Assembly: GCF_003053845.1 (NCBI RefSeq) | Contig: NZ_QAYG01000007.1 | Span: 1 to 64,000 of the forward strand | DNA: 64,000 bases | Reading direction: 5' to 3' | Source: Breoghania corrubedonensis | Lineage (GTDB): Bacteria > Pseudomonadota > Alphaproteobacteria > Rhizobiales > Stappiaceae | Part shown: positions 35,260-43,890 of the stretch, one piece after another | Layout: each line of letters opens with the position of its first letter | Position numbering within the stretch: position 1 is the stretch's first letter | The notes under the pieces: generated by a model | Told to the model about the DNA's origin: nothing | Databases searched by the model: none | What the model saw: only the letters and a program-made list of their open reading frames with translations | Made by a program: the position numbers and the translations under genes

Positions 35260-36035
35260 GTGCGCCCGAAATGACTCCAAACGCCAAGCCCATCCTTGAA
35301 ATTTGCGATCTCGGCAAGTCCTTCGGTTCCGTGCGCGTTCTGCACGACATTTCCCTGAAGGTGATGCCCTCCCAGGTGGTCGTCATCATCGGCCCCTCGG
35401 GCTCGGGAAAGAGCACGCTGCTGCGCTGCTGCAACTGTCTGGAGATCCCCCAGCAGGGATCGATCACGATCTGTGACAAGGATATCGTTACGGATGGCGT
35501 GGTGCTGCCGGAAAAGGAGCTGAACGCGCTGCGCATGCATGTCGGGATGGTGTTCCAGTCGTTCAACCTGTTTCCGCATCTCACCGTGCTCGACAATGTC
35601 GCGGTCGGACCGCGCAGGCTGCGCGGCATGAAGAAGGCGGACGCGGAGGATCTCGCACGCGCGCAGCTTGCGAAAGTCGGGTTGGCGGAACGGGCCGATG
35701 CCTATCCCGCGCAGCTGTCGGGCGGACAGAAGCAGCGTGTCGCCATCGCCCGCGCGCTGGCGATGGAGCCGCGCGTGATGCTGTTTGACGAGCCGACGTC
35801 GGCGCTTGATCCCGAACTGGTCGGGGAGGTGCTGCAGGTGATGAAGGCGCTGGCGAGCGAAGGCATGACGATGATCGTCGTGACGCACGAAATGGGCTTT
35901 GCCCGCGATGTCGCCGACGAGGTTCTGGTGATGGACGGCACGGTCATCGAGCACGGCAAGCCGGAGGAGATCTTCTCCAATCCGCAGCATCCGCGCACGC
36001 AGAGTTTCCTGCAGTCGATCCTGTCGCCGGGCTGA
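35256..36035 (+). CDS. Amino-acid ABC transporter ATP-binding protein (GlnQ/HisP type)
   Basis: A 259-residue ATPase with Walker [11 protein letters not shown]-loop [10 protein letters not shown], signature LSGGQKQRV, Walker [13 protein letters not shown] and switch histidine in VVTHEMGF. The start is GTG at 35256 with GGGAGG upstream, overlapping the permease stop; ATG at 35271 is an alternative. It energises the importer formed with the two preceding genes. Confidence 0.95.
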   Translation: MSAPEMTPNAKPILEICDLGKSFGSVRVLHDISLKVMPSQVVVIIGPSGSGKSTLLRCCNCLEIPQQGSITICDKDIVTDGVVLPEKELNALRMHVGMVFQSFNLFPHLTVLDNVAVGPRRLRGMKKADAEDLARAQLAKVGLAERADAYPAQLSGGQKQRVAIARALAMEPRVMLFDEPTSALDPELVGEVLQVMKALASEGMTMIVVTHEMGFARDVADEVLVMDGTVIEHGKPEEIFSNPQHPRTQSFLQSILSPG

Positions 36036-36119
36036 GGTGGTGCCGCGCGCCGATACGCCTTGCCCGTCGTCCCGGTCTCTCGCCGGATTTTCTCATTCGT
36101 TGCATTCTGGAACAGCTTG

Positions 36120-36935
36120 ATGAATACGCAGCCATCCGAGGTCGCCCCCTTTGAAGTCACTCGGGGAACCTCTCCGGTCATTCTCGGATTTCCGCACACG
36201 GGGACGCATGTCCCGGACGCCGTTAAGGCGCGTCTGAACGATATGGGTCGCGCGGTCGAGGACACCGACTGGCACGTCCATCGTCTTTATGACGGACTCC
36301 TGCGCGAGGCGACATGCGTGCGCGCGACGTTCTCGCGCTATGTGATCGATGCCAACCGGGATCCGGAGGGCGTGAGCCTCTATCCCGGCCAGAACACCAC
36401 GACGCTGATCCCCCAGACCGATTTTGAGGGACGGCCGATCTGGCGGGAGGGCGAAGAACCTGGCGCGGAGGATATCGCGGAGCGGCTGGCCGCCTTCCAT
36501 CGTCCCTATCATCAGGCGATCGAGGCGGAGATCGCCCGCGTCAAGGCCATCCACGGGGTCGCAATCCTGTTCGATTGCCATTCCATCCGCTCGCGGCTGC
36601 CGTACCTGTTTGAGGGAACGCTGCCGGATCTCAACTTCGGGACGGATGGCGGACGCACCTGCGCGCCCGAGATCGAGGCTGCGGCCACCGCGGTTGTACC
36701 GGATGGTTTCAGCCAGGTGCTGAACGGCCGGTTTCGTGGTGGCTGGACGACGCGCCACTACGGCCGGCCCGAGGACGGGGTTCACGCCATTCAGCTGGAG
36801 CTCACGCAGGCTGCCTATCTGGTCGCGGAAGAGGTGCCGTACGACTACGCGCCCGAAAAGGCTGAAAAGCTGCGCGCCCGTCTCGGCAAGATTCTGGCTC
36901 GCATCGAGGCGGTTGCGTCGCGGCTGGCGCGCTGA
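36120..36935 (+). CDS. N-formylglutamate amidohydrolase family protein (HutG-like)
   Basis: A 271-residue zinc hydrolase of the N-formylglutamate deformylase family. Landmarks are ILGFPHTGTHVP, EDTDWHVHRLYDG, YVIDANRDPEGVSLYPGQNT and LFDCHSIRSRLPYLF. The family removes the formyl group of N-formyl-L-glutamate to give glutamate and formate. The ATG at 36120 is preferred over a TTG at 36060 because homology begins after it. It is followed by a formimidoylglutamate deiminase gene, so the two would act in sequence. Confidence 0.88.
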   Translation: MNTQPSEVAPFEVTRGTSPVILGFPHTGTHVPDAVKARLNDMGRAVEDTDWHVHRLYDGLLREATCVRATFSRYVIDANRDPEGVSLYPGQNTTTLIPQTDFEGRPIWREGEEPGAEDIAERLAAFHRPYHQAIEAEIARVKAIHGVAILFDCHSIRSRLPYLFEGTLPDLNFGTDGGRTCAPEIEAAATAVVPDGFSQVLNGRFRGGWTTRHYGRPEDGVHAIQLELTQAAYLVAEEVPYDYAPEKAEKLRARLGKILARIEAVASRLAR

Positions 36936-37083
36936 AGCGCCAACTGATCGGGCCCGCCTCGAACGGCGATCCGCGCCGTAATTGATTTCAAGAGCGGAAT
37001 GCTCCGGCCGCGCCGGGGCGAGGAGGTCGGTTGCCGCGCCTCTGGTTCACGACAGATCCCCCAAGTGATTGGACAAAAAGAAG

Positions 37084-38448
37084 ATGTCATCCAATTCCAT
37101 CCATGCCCGCGCCGCTCTGCTCGACGACGGTTGGGCCGAAAACGTCCGGCTTGTTCTGGATGGTGGCGTGATCTCGGGGGTCGAGGCCGGCGTTGAGGCC
37201 CATGCGGAGGATGAACGCGTCGATCATCTCGTGCCGGCCATGGGCAACCATCACAGCCACGCCTTCCAGCGCGCCATGTCGGGGCTGGCGGAGAAACGCG
37301 GCCAGGGCACGGACACGTTCTGGACCTGGCGGGACGTGATGTATCGCTTCGCGCTCGCCATGAACCCCGATCAGATGGAGGCCGTGGCCGCCCAGCTCTA
37401 CGTGGAGATGGTGGAGGCGGGCTTTTGCCGCGTCGGCGAGTTTCACTATCTCCACAATGACCGTGACGGGCTCCCCTACGCCAATCGCGGCGAGATGTCG
37501 GAACGCATCGTGGCGGCTGCCGGCGAGGCGGGTATCGGTCTCACCCTGCTGCCGGCGTTCTACGCGCATTCGAATTTCGGCGGGCTGGCGCCGAATGACG
37601 GTCAACGCCGGTTCATCAATGATCTAGCGGGCTTTGAGGACCTGCTTGCACGATGCAGGGACATGGCGGCGACCCACCACGGCGTTTCGGTCGGTGTGGC
37701 ACCGCACAGCCTGCGTGCCGTCACGCCGCAAGAGCTGGATGCGCTGGTCGCGATGGCCGGAGACGATCCGATCCATATCCATGTCGCGGAGCAGGAAAAG
37801 GAAGTCGCCGATTGCCTCGAGTGGTGCGGACAGCGGCCGCTCGAGTGGCTTCTTGCCCATGCGCCCGTGAACGAACGCTGGTGTCTCATCCATTCCACGC
37901 ACCTGACGGGCGACGAGCTTGACGGCATCGTCCACGCTGGTGCCACCGTGGGCCTTTGTCCTGTCACCGAAGGCAATCTCGGAGACGGCGTCTTTCCGGC
38001 CGCCGATCTACTGCGAAATGGCGGGCGGTTCGGAATTGGCACCGATTCCAACGTCTCAGTCGGCGTGGCCGGAGAACTTCGCCAACTGGAGTACAGCCAG
38101 CGCCTCGCGCAACGACAGCGAAGCGTGGTGGCGCGGCAAGGCTGGTCGAGCGGTCGTGTGCTCTTTTCCGAGGCGCGCCGGGGCGGGCAGGCGGCGCTCA
38201 ACTTTTCGGTCGATATCGAGCAAGGCGCACCGGCGACATTCGTCACCTTCGACAGCGCCAGCGTTCCCTGGCTTTCGCGCGACAGTCTCCTCGATGCGTG
38301 GATTTTCGGCGATGCGTTGCGGCCGGACGGCGTGTGGATCGACGGGCGCCAGATGGTGGCTGAAGGGCGGCACGTCGCGGCCGGTCCTGTCGCGGAGCGT
38401 TTCCGCAGGACCATGACCGAGCTGCTGCGCGAAACCGGGCTGCAATAG
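37084..38448 (+). CDS. hutF: Formimidoylglutamate deiminase
   Basis: A 454-residue amidohydrolase that converts N-formimidoyl-L-glutamate to N-formyl-L-glutamate and ammonia in the five-step histidine pathway. Metal-site motifs are visible: NHHSHAFQRAM (HxH), HIHVAEQ, LIHSTHL and GIGTDSNVSV. FWTWRDVMYRFA and FHYLHNDRDGLPYA are typical of HutF. The start is ATG at 37084, with an in-frame TTG 15 bases upstream. HutH, HutU and HutI are not in the window, so here it may serve a formimino compound taken up from outside. Confidence 0.92.
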   Translation: MSSNSIHARAALLDDGWAENVRLVLDGGVISGVEAGVEAHAEDERVDHLVPAMGNHHSHAFQRAMSGLAEKRGQGTDTFWTWRDVMYRFALAMNPDQMEAVAAQLYVEMVEAGFCRVGEFHYLHNDRDGLPYANRGEMSERIVAAAGEAGIGLTLLPAFYAHSNFGGLAPNDGQRRFINDLAGFEDLLARCRDMAATHHGVSVGVAPHSLRAVTPQELDALVAMAGDDPIHIHVAEQEKEVADCLEWCGQRPLEWLLAHAPVNERWCLIHSTHLTGDELDGIVHAGATVGLCPVTEGNLGDGVFPAADLLRNGGRFGIGTDSNVSVGVAGELRQLEYSQRLAQRQRSVVARQGWSSGRVLFSEARRGGQAALNFSVDIEQGAPATFVTFDSASVPWLSRDSLLDAWIFGDALRPDGVWIDGRQMVAEGRHVAAGPVAERFRRTMTELLRETGLQ

Positions 38449-38654
38449 CGAGCGCACCCGGTCGCCCTGGCCGGCGCGGTCTGGCGGTGGCTGCCGTACC
38501 GAATTTCACGAAAGCCATCTTGCCGGCCTCGCGCGGCTTGGGCATTGTCGCGTCATGGCCATTGTCGCACAGCCGGCCCCCGGCTCCGCACGACAAGGCG
38601 CAATTCCTGCATGCCGGTGCCTCATCCGGTAACATCCAACAGAGCGCTCGCTTC

Positions 38655-39656
38655 ATGATCGAAACTCCCTATCTGCTGTTCCTGGGCGATGCGCCCGATT
38701 CTCTCGCTGCCAAGGTCGCCCAGGGCATCAAGGACTGGCGCCCCGAAAATGCGCGCGGTCAGTTGCGCCTTGAAGGCTGCAAGGCAGATCTCCGCCTGCC
38801 GGACATGACGATCGCGCAGGCGGTCGAGGCCGGGGTGAAGACGCTCGTGATCGGCGTCGCGAACCGAGGCGGCGTGATCTCGCCGATGTGGAAATCCGTG
38901 CTGCTGGAAGCGCTCGATGCCGGCCTCGACATTGCCTCCGGATTGCACAATCTGCTGCGTGACGAGGCGGATCTCGCGGAAAAGGCCAAGGCCACCGGCC
39001 GCACGTTACATGACGTGCGCGTGCCGTCCGTGCGTTATCCGATCGCCAACGGCAAGAAGCGGACGGGCAAACGCGTGCTCGCGGTGGGGACGGATTGCTC
39101 GGTCGGCAAGATGTACACCGGGCTTTGCGTGGAAAAGGCGATGCTTGCGCGCGGGCGCAAGGCAACCTTCCGCGCGACCGGCCAGACCGGCATCCTGATC
39201 ACCGGCGACGGTGTGCCGCTCGATGCGGTGGTGGCCGATTTCATGGCCGGCGCGATTGAATATCTGACGCCCGATAACGAAGCCGATCACTGGGATATCA
39301 TCGAAGGGCAGGGCAGCCTGTTCCACGCCTCCTATTCGGGCGTGACGATGGCGCTCGTCCACGGCGGTCAACCTGATGCGCTGATCCTGTGTCACGAGCC
39401 GAACCGCCCGCACATGCGCGGCCTGCCGGACTATACGTTGCCGAGCCTGGAAGATGTGCGCGACGTCGCGCTGCGGCTCGCCCGGGTCGTCAATCCGGTC
39501 TGTCAGGTCGTCGGTGTCTCGCTCAACACGTCCGCGCTGTCCGACGAGGAGGCCCTGGCGCTTTGCAAGGAAACCGAGGACCGGCTCGGGCTTGCCACCA
39601 TCGATCCGTTCCGCCACGGCGCGGAAAAGCTGGCCGATGCGCTGGATGCACTGTGA
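38655..39656 (+). CDS. DUF1611 family protein (DgcN-like N-acyltransferase)
   Basis: A 333-residue protein with a Rossmann-like N-terminal domain (LGDAPDSLAAKVAQGIKDWR, VIGVANRGGVISPMW) and a P-loop-type domain (AVGTDCSVGKMYTGL, about 140-155). It then has IIEGQGSLFHASYSGVT and ILCHEPNRPHMRGL. DUF1611 includes DgcN, reported to N-acetylate D-glutamate in a D-Glu catabolic pathway with the racemase DgcA. No DgcA gene is in the window. The ATG at 38655 is chosen because the upstream extension lacks family character. A D-amino-acid transaminase gene follows. Confidence 0.82.
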   Translation: MIETPYLLFLGDAPDSLAAKVAQGIKDWRPENARGQLRLEGCKADLRLPDMTIAQAVEAGVKTLVIGVANRGGVISPMWKSVLLEALDAGLDIASGLHNLLRDEADLAEKAKATGRTLHDVRVPSVRYPIANGKKRTGKRVLAVGTDCSVGKMYTGLCVEKAMLARGRKATFRATGQTGILITGDGVPLDAVVADFMAGAIEYLTPDNEADHWDIIEGQGSLFHASYSGVTMALVHGGQPDALILCHEPNRPHMRGLPDYTLPSLEDVRDVALRLARVVNPVCQVVGVSLNTSALSDEEALALCKETEDRLGLATIDPFRHGAEKLADALDAL

Positions 39657-39660
39657 CGAC

Positions 39661-39708
39661 ATGTTCCGATCCGATTGAAACGATCTGATCGAAAGGAATA
39701 TGCTCAAT
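39661..39708. repeat. Degenerate copy of the REP-like palindrome
   Basis: ATGTTCCGATCCGATTGAAA and a right part ending GGAATATGCTCAA match the start and end of the element at 17517-17560. The centre has diverged and the arms pair imperfectly. It lies in the gap between the DUF1611 and transaminase genes. Confidence 0.55.
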
Positions 39709-39855
39709 CAACTGGTTCGGGAGCGGGGTTTGCCGGTTGGACGATGTCGCCGGTCTGAAAGACGCCCCAGGGCGGAAGGGATGACGGCCGAGCGTCCATC
39801 CCTTCGCCCCGCCGGCGCATTGCGCTGCGTCTCCCGCGGAATTCTGAGGTCTTGA

Positions 39856-40710
39856 ATGCGTACTGTCTATGTGAATGGCAATTTCCTGCCGGAAGAAGAG
39901 GCAACGGTTTCGGTTTTCGACCGCGGGTTTCTGTTCGCCGACGCCATCTATGAAGTGACGTCGGTTCTCGATGGAAAGCTCATCGATTTCTCCGGGCACA
40001 TGACGCGACTTCATCGCTCGCTTGATGCGCTCGGCATGGCGATGCCGATGAAGGATGCCGATCTTCTCGCGATCCACCGTGAGCTGGTCAGCCGCAATGC
40101 ACTGAGCGAGGGCCTGGTCTACCTGCAGATCTCGCGTGGCGCGGAAGACCGCGATTTTGCCTTCCCCGGCCCCGACGTTCCGCCGACGGTTGTCTTGTTC
40201 ACGCAGGAAAAGCAGATCATCGAGAGTGCGCTCGTCAAGCGCGGGCAGAAGGTCATCACGACCGACGATCTTCGCTGGCGGCGATGCGACATCAAGACGG
40301 TGCAGCTCCTGTGGGCTTCGATCGTCAAGAACGAGGCGAAGGCCAAGGGTGCGGATGATGCCTGGATGGTGCGTGACGGCTACGTGACCGAGGGCTCCTC
40401 CAACAACGCCTACATCGTCACCACCGACGGGACGATCGTGACGCGCGATATCTCCAACGACATCCTGGCGGGGATCACGCGCACCGCGGTGCTGAAATGC
40501 GCCGCCGAAATCGGCGTCACGGTAGAGGAACGCGCCTTCACGGTGGCGGAGGCGAAGGCCGCCAGGGAAGCGTTCTCGACGTCTGCGACGGGCTTCGTCA
40601 CGCCGGTCATCGCGATCGACGGAGAGCCTGTTGGGGACGGCAAGCCGGGGCCGGTCGCGGCGCGTCTGCGCGAGATCTACATCGAGATGAGCCGTGCCGC
40701 TGCCATCTGA
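39856..40710 (+). CDS. dat: D-amino-acid transaminase
   Basis: A 284-residue fold-type IV PLP aminotransferase. MRTVYVNGNFLPEEEATVSV and FDRGFLFADAIYEVTSV are typical of D-alanine aminotransferases. The Schiff-base lysine is in RRCDIKTVQLLW, and the phosphate-site motif TEGSSNNAYIV is present. It interconverts D-glutamate and D-alanine with keto acids. It is the last gene of the IclR-led group, which strengthens the case for D-amino-acid handling. A REP-like repeat lies in the gap before it. Confidence 0.9.
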   Translation: MRTVYVNGNFLPEEEATVSVFDRGFLFADAIYEVTSVLDGKLIDFSGHMTRLHRSLDALGMAMPMKDADLLAIHRELVSRNALSEGLVYLQISRGAEDRDFAFPGPDVPPTVVLFTQEKQIIESALVKRGQKVITTDDLRWRRCDIKTVQLLWASIVKNEAKAKGADDAWMVRDGYVTEGSSNNAYIVTTDGTIVTRDISNDILAGITRTAVLKCAAEIGVTVEERAFTVAEAKAAREAFSTSATGFVTPVIAIDGEPVGDGKPGPVAARLREIYIEMSRAAAI

Positions 40711-40739
40711 ACGACGCGGCTTGCCGATTTGGAGTGTTG

Positions 40740-40768
40740 CAGGGGGCCCCGGCAAGGGCGGCCCCCTG
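40740..40768. terminator. Hairpin between convergent dat and flgL
   Basis: CAGGGGGCC and GGCCCCCTG are perfect 9-base arms around an 11-base loop, placed between two converging operons. There is no long T tract on either side. Confidence 0.55.
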
Positions 40769-40794
40769 AATGCGGGGTCGTCCGTTTCAGGCCA

Positions 40795-41694
40795 TTACAG
40801 ATAGTCCAGCAGACTGAGGCTGGTGAGTTTGCCAACGGCGGCGTAACTCGCCTCCAGCTGGGTTTCGTATTGCGCGACCTCCACTGCGACGGTGGCGAGG
40901 TCGGCTGAGCGGATATCCTCGACCGAGCTTTCGGTGAGCGCGACGAGATCGTCCTGCTCGCTCTGCGCGTTTTCCAGCGAGGCAGCGGAAAGGCTGAGGC
41001 CGCTCTGGATGGCGATCACGGCGTCCTGAGCATCCACCAGCATGTCGGAAATCGCTTCCAGATCGTCACTGTTCAGCGAGTCCGCATTGGCGATGTAGGA
41101 GAGTGCGCGGATGGTCTTTTCGAAGGCATCGTTGTCGGCCGTGACGCCGTAGGAGACCGTGCGTTCCGATCCGACCTGCACCGAGATGATCGTGTCGTCG
41201 CCGGTGTAGTAGCTGGTATCGGCGGTATCGAGATCCGTTCCGCCGGTGTAGCTGTCCAGATCGACCGGGGTCTCCTGGGTGTTGCCCCCGGCAAAGAGAT
41301 AGCGCCCTTCGTATTGCGTGTTGAGGAGGGATTCCACTTCCTCCAGCATACTCGACGCAAGGTCCTGCAGCGTGTCGATATCCGACGTGTCGACCGACGC
41401 CGCGGAGATTTCGGTGCGCGCCTGTGTCAGCGCATCGACGATGCTGCCGGTGGCGGAGTACATCACCTCGACGCGGTTCGTCGCCTGTTCGGCGGCCGAG
41501 GAATAGGATTCGGCGCGCGCTTTTGAGACCTCCAGATCAACCAGTTTTCCCGCGTCCGAACCAAGCCCGCCATAATCGGAGGAAATGAGGCCGGAGGCTT
41601 CCTGGGTCTGCTTCTCCGCAAGCTTCGCCTGTGTCGTCAGGGCATAGTTCAGGAGGGTGCTCGACAAGGCGAATGTGGCGACACGCATGGCCAT
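40795..41694 (-). CDS. flgL: Flagellar hook-filament junction protein FlgL
   Basis: A 299-residue protein with terminal heptad-type helices typical of flagellin-related junction proteins: MAMRVATFALSSTLLNYALT at the N-terminus, EASGLISSDYGGLG, and at the end ADLATVAVEVAQYETQLEAS and AVGKLTSLSLLDYL. It polymerises between FlgK and the filament. AAGGAGG lies 6 bases before the ATG at 41694. It follows flgK by 12 bases and is the last gene of the flagellar cluster. Confidence 0.92.
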   Translation of the reverse strand: MAMRVATFALSSTLLNYALTTQAKLAEKQTQEASGLISSDYGGLGSDAGKLVDLEVSKARAESYSSAAEQATNRVEVMYSATGSIVDALTQARTEISAASVDTSDIDTLQDLASSMLEEVESLLNTQYEGRYLFAGGNTQETPVDLDSYTGGTDLDTADTSYYTGDDTIISVQVGSERTVSYGVTADNDAFEKTIRALSYIANADSLNSDDLEAISDMLVDAQDAVIAIQSGLSLSAASLENAQSEQDDLVALTESSVEDIRSADLATVAVEVAQYETQLEASYAAVGKLTSLSLLDYL

Positions 41695-41706
41695 TTTTCG
41701 GCCTCC

Positions 41707-43083
41707 TTATGCAACGGCGGCAAGCAGCGACTCGAACATGTCCTGAACGGTGCTGAGCAGCTGCGCGGACGCGGAATAGAGCGTCTCCAGCTCCGACATT
41801 CGCGCCGTCTCCTCGTCGATATTGACGCCGTAAAGGGAGGAGATGCTGTCCGATACGGTTTCAAGCGCCGTGGTCGCCGTATCGAGTTTCGAGGTCGCGC
41901 TGGTCGCCTTGGAGACCACGTCGGTCAGGATGTCGCTGGCATAGTCGGCGAATGTCGTGGACGTGTCGCCGAAGCTGCCGGCGGCGGCAAAGTCCGTGTC
42001 TCCCTGAACGGCTCCGAGCAGCGCCTGCGCGGTTGAAGCCTGACCGCTCGTCCCCAGAATGGCCGTCGGCGTGGCGAGTATGCTGTCGCTGACCGCGATG
42101 TCGGAGGCGTCGCTGCCGCTCAGCAAGCCGGGGCTCACCGTATTGAGTTCATCGATCAGGCCGCTTGCCAGTTCATCGAGCGTGTCCTGGACGGCCGGCA
42201 GGGTCTCGTCGCGCAATGTCAGAAGCGCGCCGATCGTGCCGCTGTTGATGTCCCCGGTGATGTCGGCGCCATCGACCGTGACACCGGAAAGGCCGGAAGA
42301 TGTGCCGTCATAGGTCCGGTCCGAGGTGACAATATTGGAGCTGTCGAAATCCAGATAGTGGGTGGAGTTGCCGACCAGAACCTGCCCGGATGTGGTGTAG
42401 ACCTTCATCGTGCCGTTGTCGGAGATGAAGCTGGTGACGCCGAGCTGTTCGGAAAGTGTCACAAGGGCCTGGTTGCGCTGATCCTCGAGATCGGCGGTGG
42501 ACTCCCCGCGCGCTGAGGCTGTGAGGATCTGGTCGTTCAGGTCGGAGATCGTGGTGATAGCGTCGTTGGCCGTCGCCACGGAATCTTCGATCGCGCTGTC
42601 CGCATCCTCGCGCAGGTCCTGTACGCTGGCTGAGGTGCTGCGCAGCTGCGATGCCAGTTCGTCGAGCTCGGTGACCGCAGTCGCGGCGAGCGTGGTGCTT
42701 TCCGGGGTGTTGACCAGATCCGAGAGGGCCGTTTCCAGTGTGGCGATCTGGTTCGCCAGCGATGTGCCGGATTCATCGCTGTTGGAGGTGGACCCCATCG
42801 CCGTCTGGAGCTGGTCGAGATAATCGGCTGTTGCGGTCGCGGAGGCTGCAACGGACGTGGCGTCCGCCAGATCGGAAATGAGAAGCTGCGATACCTTCGA
42901 CGTCAGTCCGGAGACTTCGACGCCGGTGCCCACCCCGGACGTGGTGGTGGAAGAGACCGTCGCTTCCTTGCGCGTATAGCCGTCGGTGTCCGCATTGGCG
43001 ATGTTGGCCGCGGTCACGGCCAGTTGCGACTGGGTGGCGGAAAGCGAACCGGTGGCGATGCTGCTTGCGACGTTCAGAGACAT
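41707..43083 (-). CDS. flgK: Flagellar hook-associated protein FlgK
   Basis: A 458-residue protein with the FlgK N-terminus (MSLNVASSIATGSLSATQSQ, TAANIANADTDGYTRKEATV) and the C-terminal helix ending QLLSTVQDMFESLLAAVA. The central part is acidic and Ser/Thr-rich (for example LGVTSFISDNGTMKVYTTSG). It forms the first junction layer between hook and filament. GAGGAGAG precedes the ATG. It lies between a FlgN-like chaperone gene and flgL. Confidence 0.93.
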   Translation of the reverse strand: MSLNVASSIATGSLSATQSQLAVTAANIANADTDGYTRKEATVSSTTTSGVGTGVEVSGLTSKVSQLLISDLADATSVAASATATADYLDQLQTAMGSTSNSDESGTSLANQIATLETALSDLVNTPESTTLAATAVTELDELASQLRSTSASVQDLREDADSAIEDSVATANDAITTISDLNDQILTASARGESTADLEDQRNQALVTLSEQLGVTSFISDNGTMKVYTTSGQVLVGNSTHYLDFDSSNIVTSDRTYDGTSSGLSGVTVDGADITGDINSGTIGALLTLRDETLPAVQDTLDELASGLIDELNTVSPGLLSGSDASDIAVSDSILATPTAILGTSGQASTAQALLGAVQGDTDFAAAGSFGDTSTTFADYASDILTDVVSKATSATSKLDTATTALETVSDSISSLYGVNIDEETARMSELETLYSASAQLLSTVQDMFESLLAAVA

Positions 43084-43115
43084 GATTGTCTCTCCTCAGG
43101 CTCGTGGGGAGCGTC

Positions 43116-43625
43116 TCAGGCCTCGACGCCCGGGCGTAGCGAAACGGGCCGGGCTGCGTAGGAGCGCTGTTCGTAGCGTCCGTTGCCGCCATAGGCCGAG
43201 GGACGTGTGGTCTCCTGCCGGATCGCGCGCATGATGGTTTCCACCCGGTGGCGGCTCGCAGCAATCGCCTTTTGCAGGCGGGTGCCGTTCTCGTTGAGCG
43301 CGGCGTTCAGGTCGCGGCCGCGTTCGAGCAACGCTGAGGCGAGTTCCGGCGTGGCCGTGGAAACCATCGCCTGTTGCAGCCTGACATCGCTGAAGAGCGC
43401 GCGAAACTCGTCGGCGAGCGCGTGCTTGCGCTCGACGATCTCGCCAAGTGGAACGGGCATGCCTTCGGCCAGGTGGCGGTTTTCCTGATCCATCAGTGTC
43501 AGCAGCGCATCAGCGAGCGAGATCATGTCCCTGATCGCCGTATCCACGTCGACCTGGGACGGCGCTGCGTCCTGGGGCGAAATGGTCGTGTCGGACGAGG
43601 CCTGAGGCCTGAAAGCTGTCATCAC
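43116..43625 (-). CDS. flgN: FlgN-like flagellar export chaperone
   Basis: A 169-residue mostly helical soluble protein. The central part (DTAIRDMISLADALLTLMDQ, then LGEIVERKHALADEFRAL) fits the FlgN family, which escorts FlgK and FlgL to the export gate. The N- and C-termini are low-complexity. It lies directly upstream of flgK, the normal place for its chaperone, and has AAGGAGG before the ATG. Confidence 0.75.
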   Translation of the reverse strand: MMTAFRPQASSDTTISPQDAAPSQVDVDTAIRDMISLADALLTLMDQENRHLAEGMPVPLGEIVERKHALADEFRALFSDVRLQQAMVSTATPELASALLERGRDLNAALNENGTRLQKAIAASRHRVETIMRAIRQETTRPSAYGGNGRYEQRSYAARPVSLRPGVEA

Positions 43626-43633
43626 CGCCTCCT

Positions 43634-43888
43634 TCAGCGCGGGGGATTGGTCGTCATGGCCAGAGCGCGGGCATAGGACCCGGTGGCGGCCGTTGCGGCG
43701 TGAAGACGTTTGAGATCCTCGCCGACCGCCTCCTGACGGGCGACGAGCGCCGGGCGGAGCTCTGCGAGCGACTGGCGGAGGACCAGCAGGGCAAGCCGGT
43801 TTCGTGCCGGACCGTCGATGCGGCGGATGGCGTTTAGTTCCGTCATCCGCTGACGAAGGGCCTCAAGCAAGGGATCGCGGGGAGGCAT
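43634..43888 (-). CDS. Small hypothetical protein in the flagellar operon
   Basis: An 84-residue helical, charged protein (PLLEALRQRMTELNAIRRID, RLALLVLRQSLAELRPALVA). It begins 2 bases after the flgE stop and ends 8 bases before the flgN-like start, so it is part of the flagellar transcript. No domain is recognised. Its helical character would suit a second small chaperone or an export-related protein, but that is a guess. Confidence 0.65.
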   Translation of the reverse strand: MPPRDPLLEALRQRMTELNAIRRIDGPARNRLALLVLRQSLAELRPALVARQEAVGEDLKRLHAATAATGSYARALAMTTNPPR

Positions 43889-43890
43889 GA

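Noticed and set aside
36120-38448. Complete histidine utilisation operon
   Set aside because: Only HutG- and HutF-like genes are present. HutH, HutU, HutI and HutC are absent from the window.
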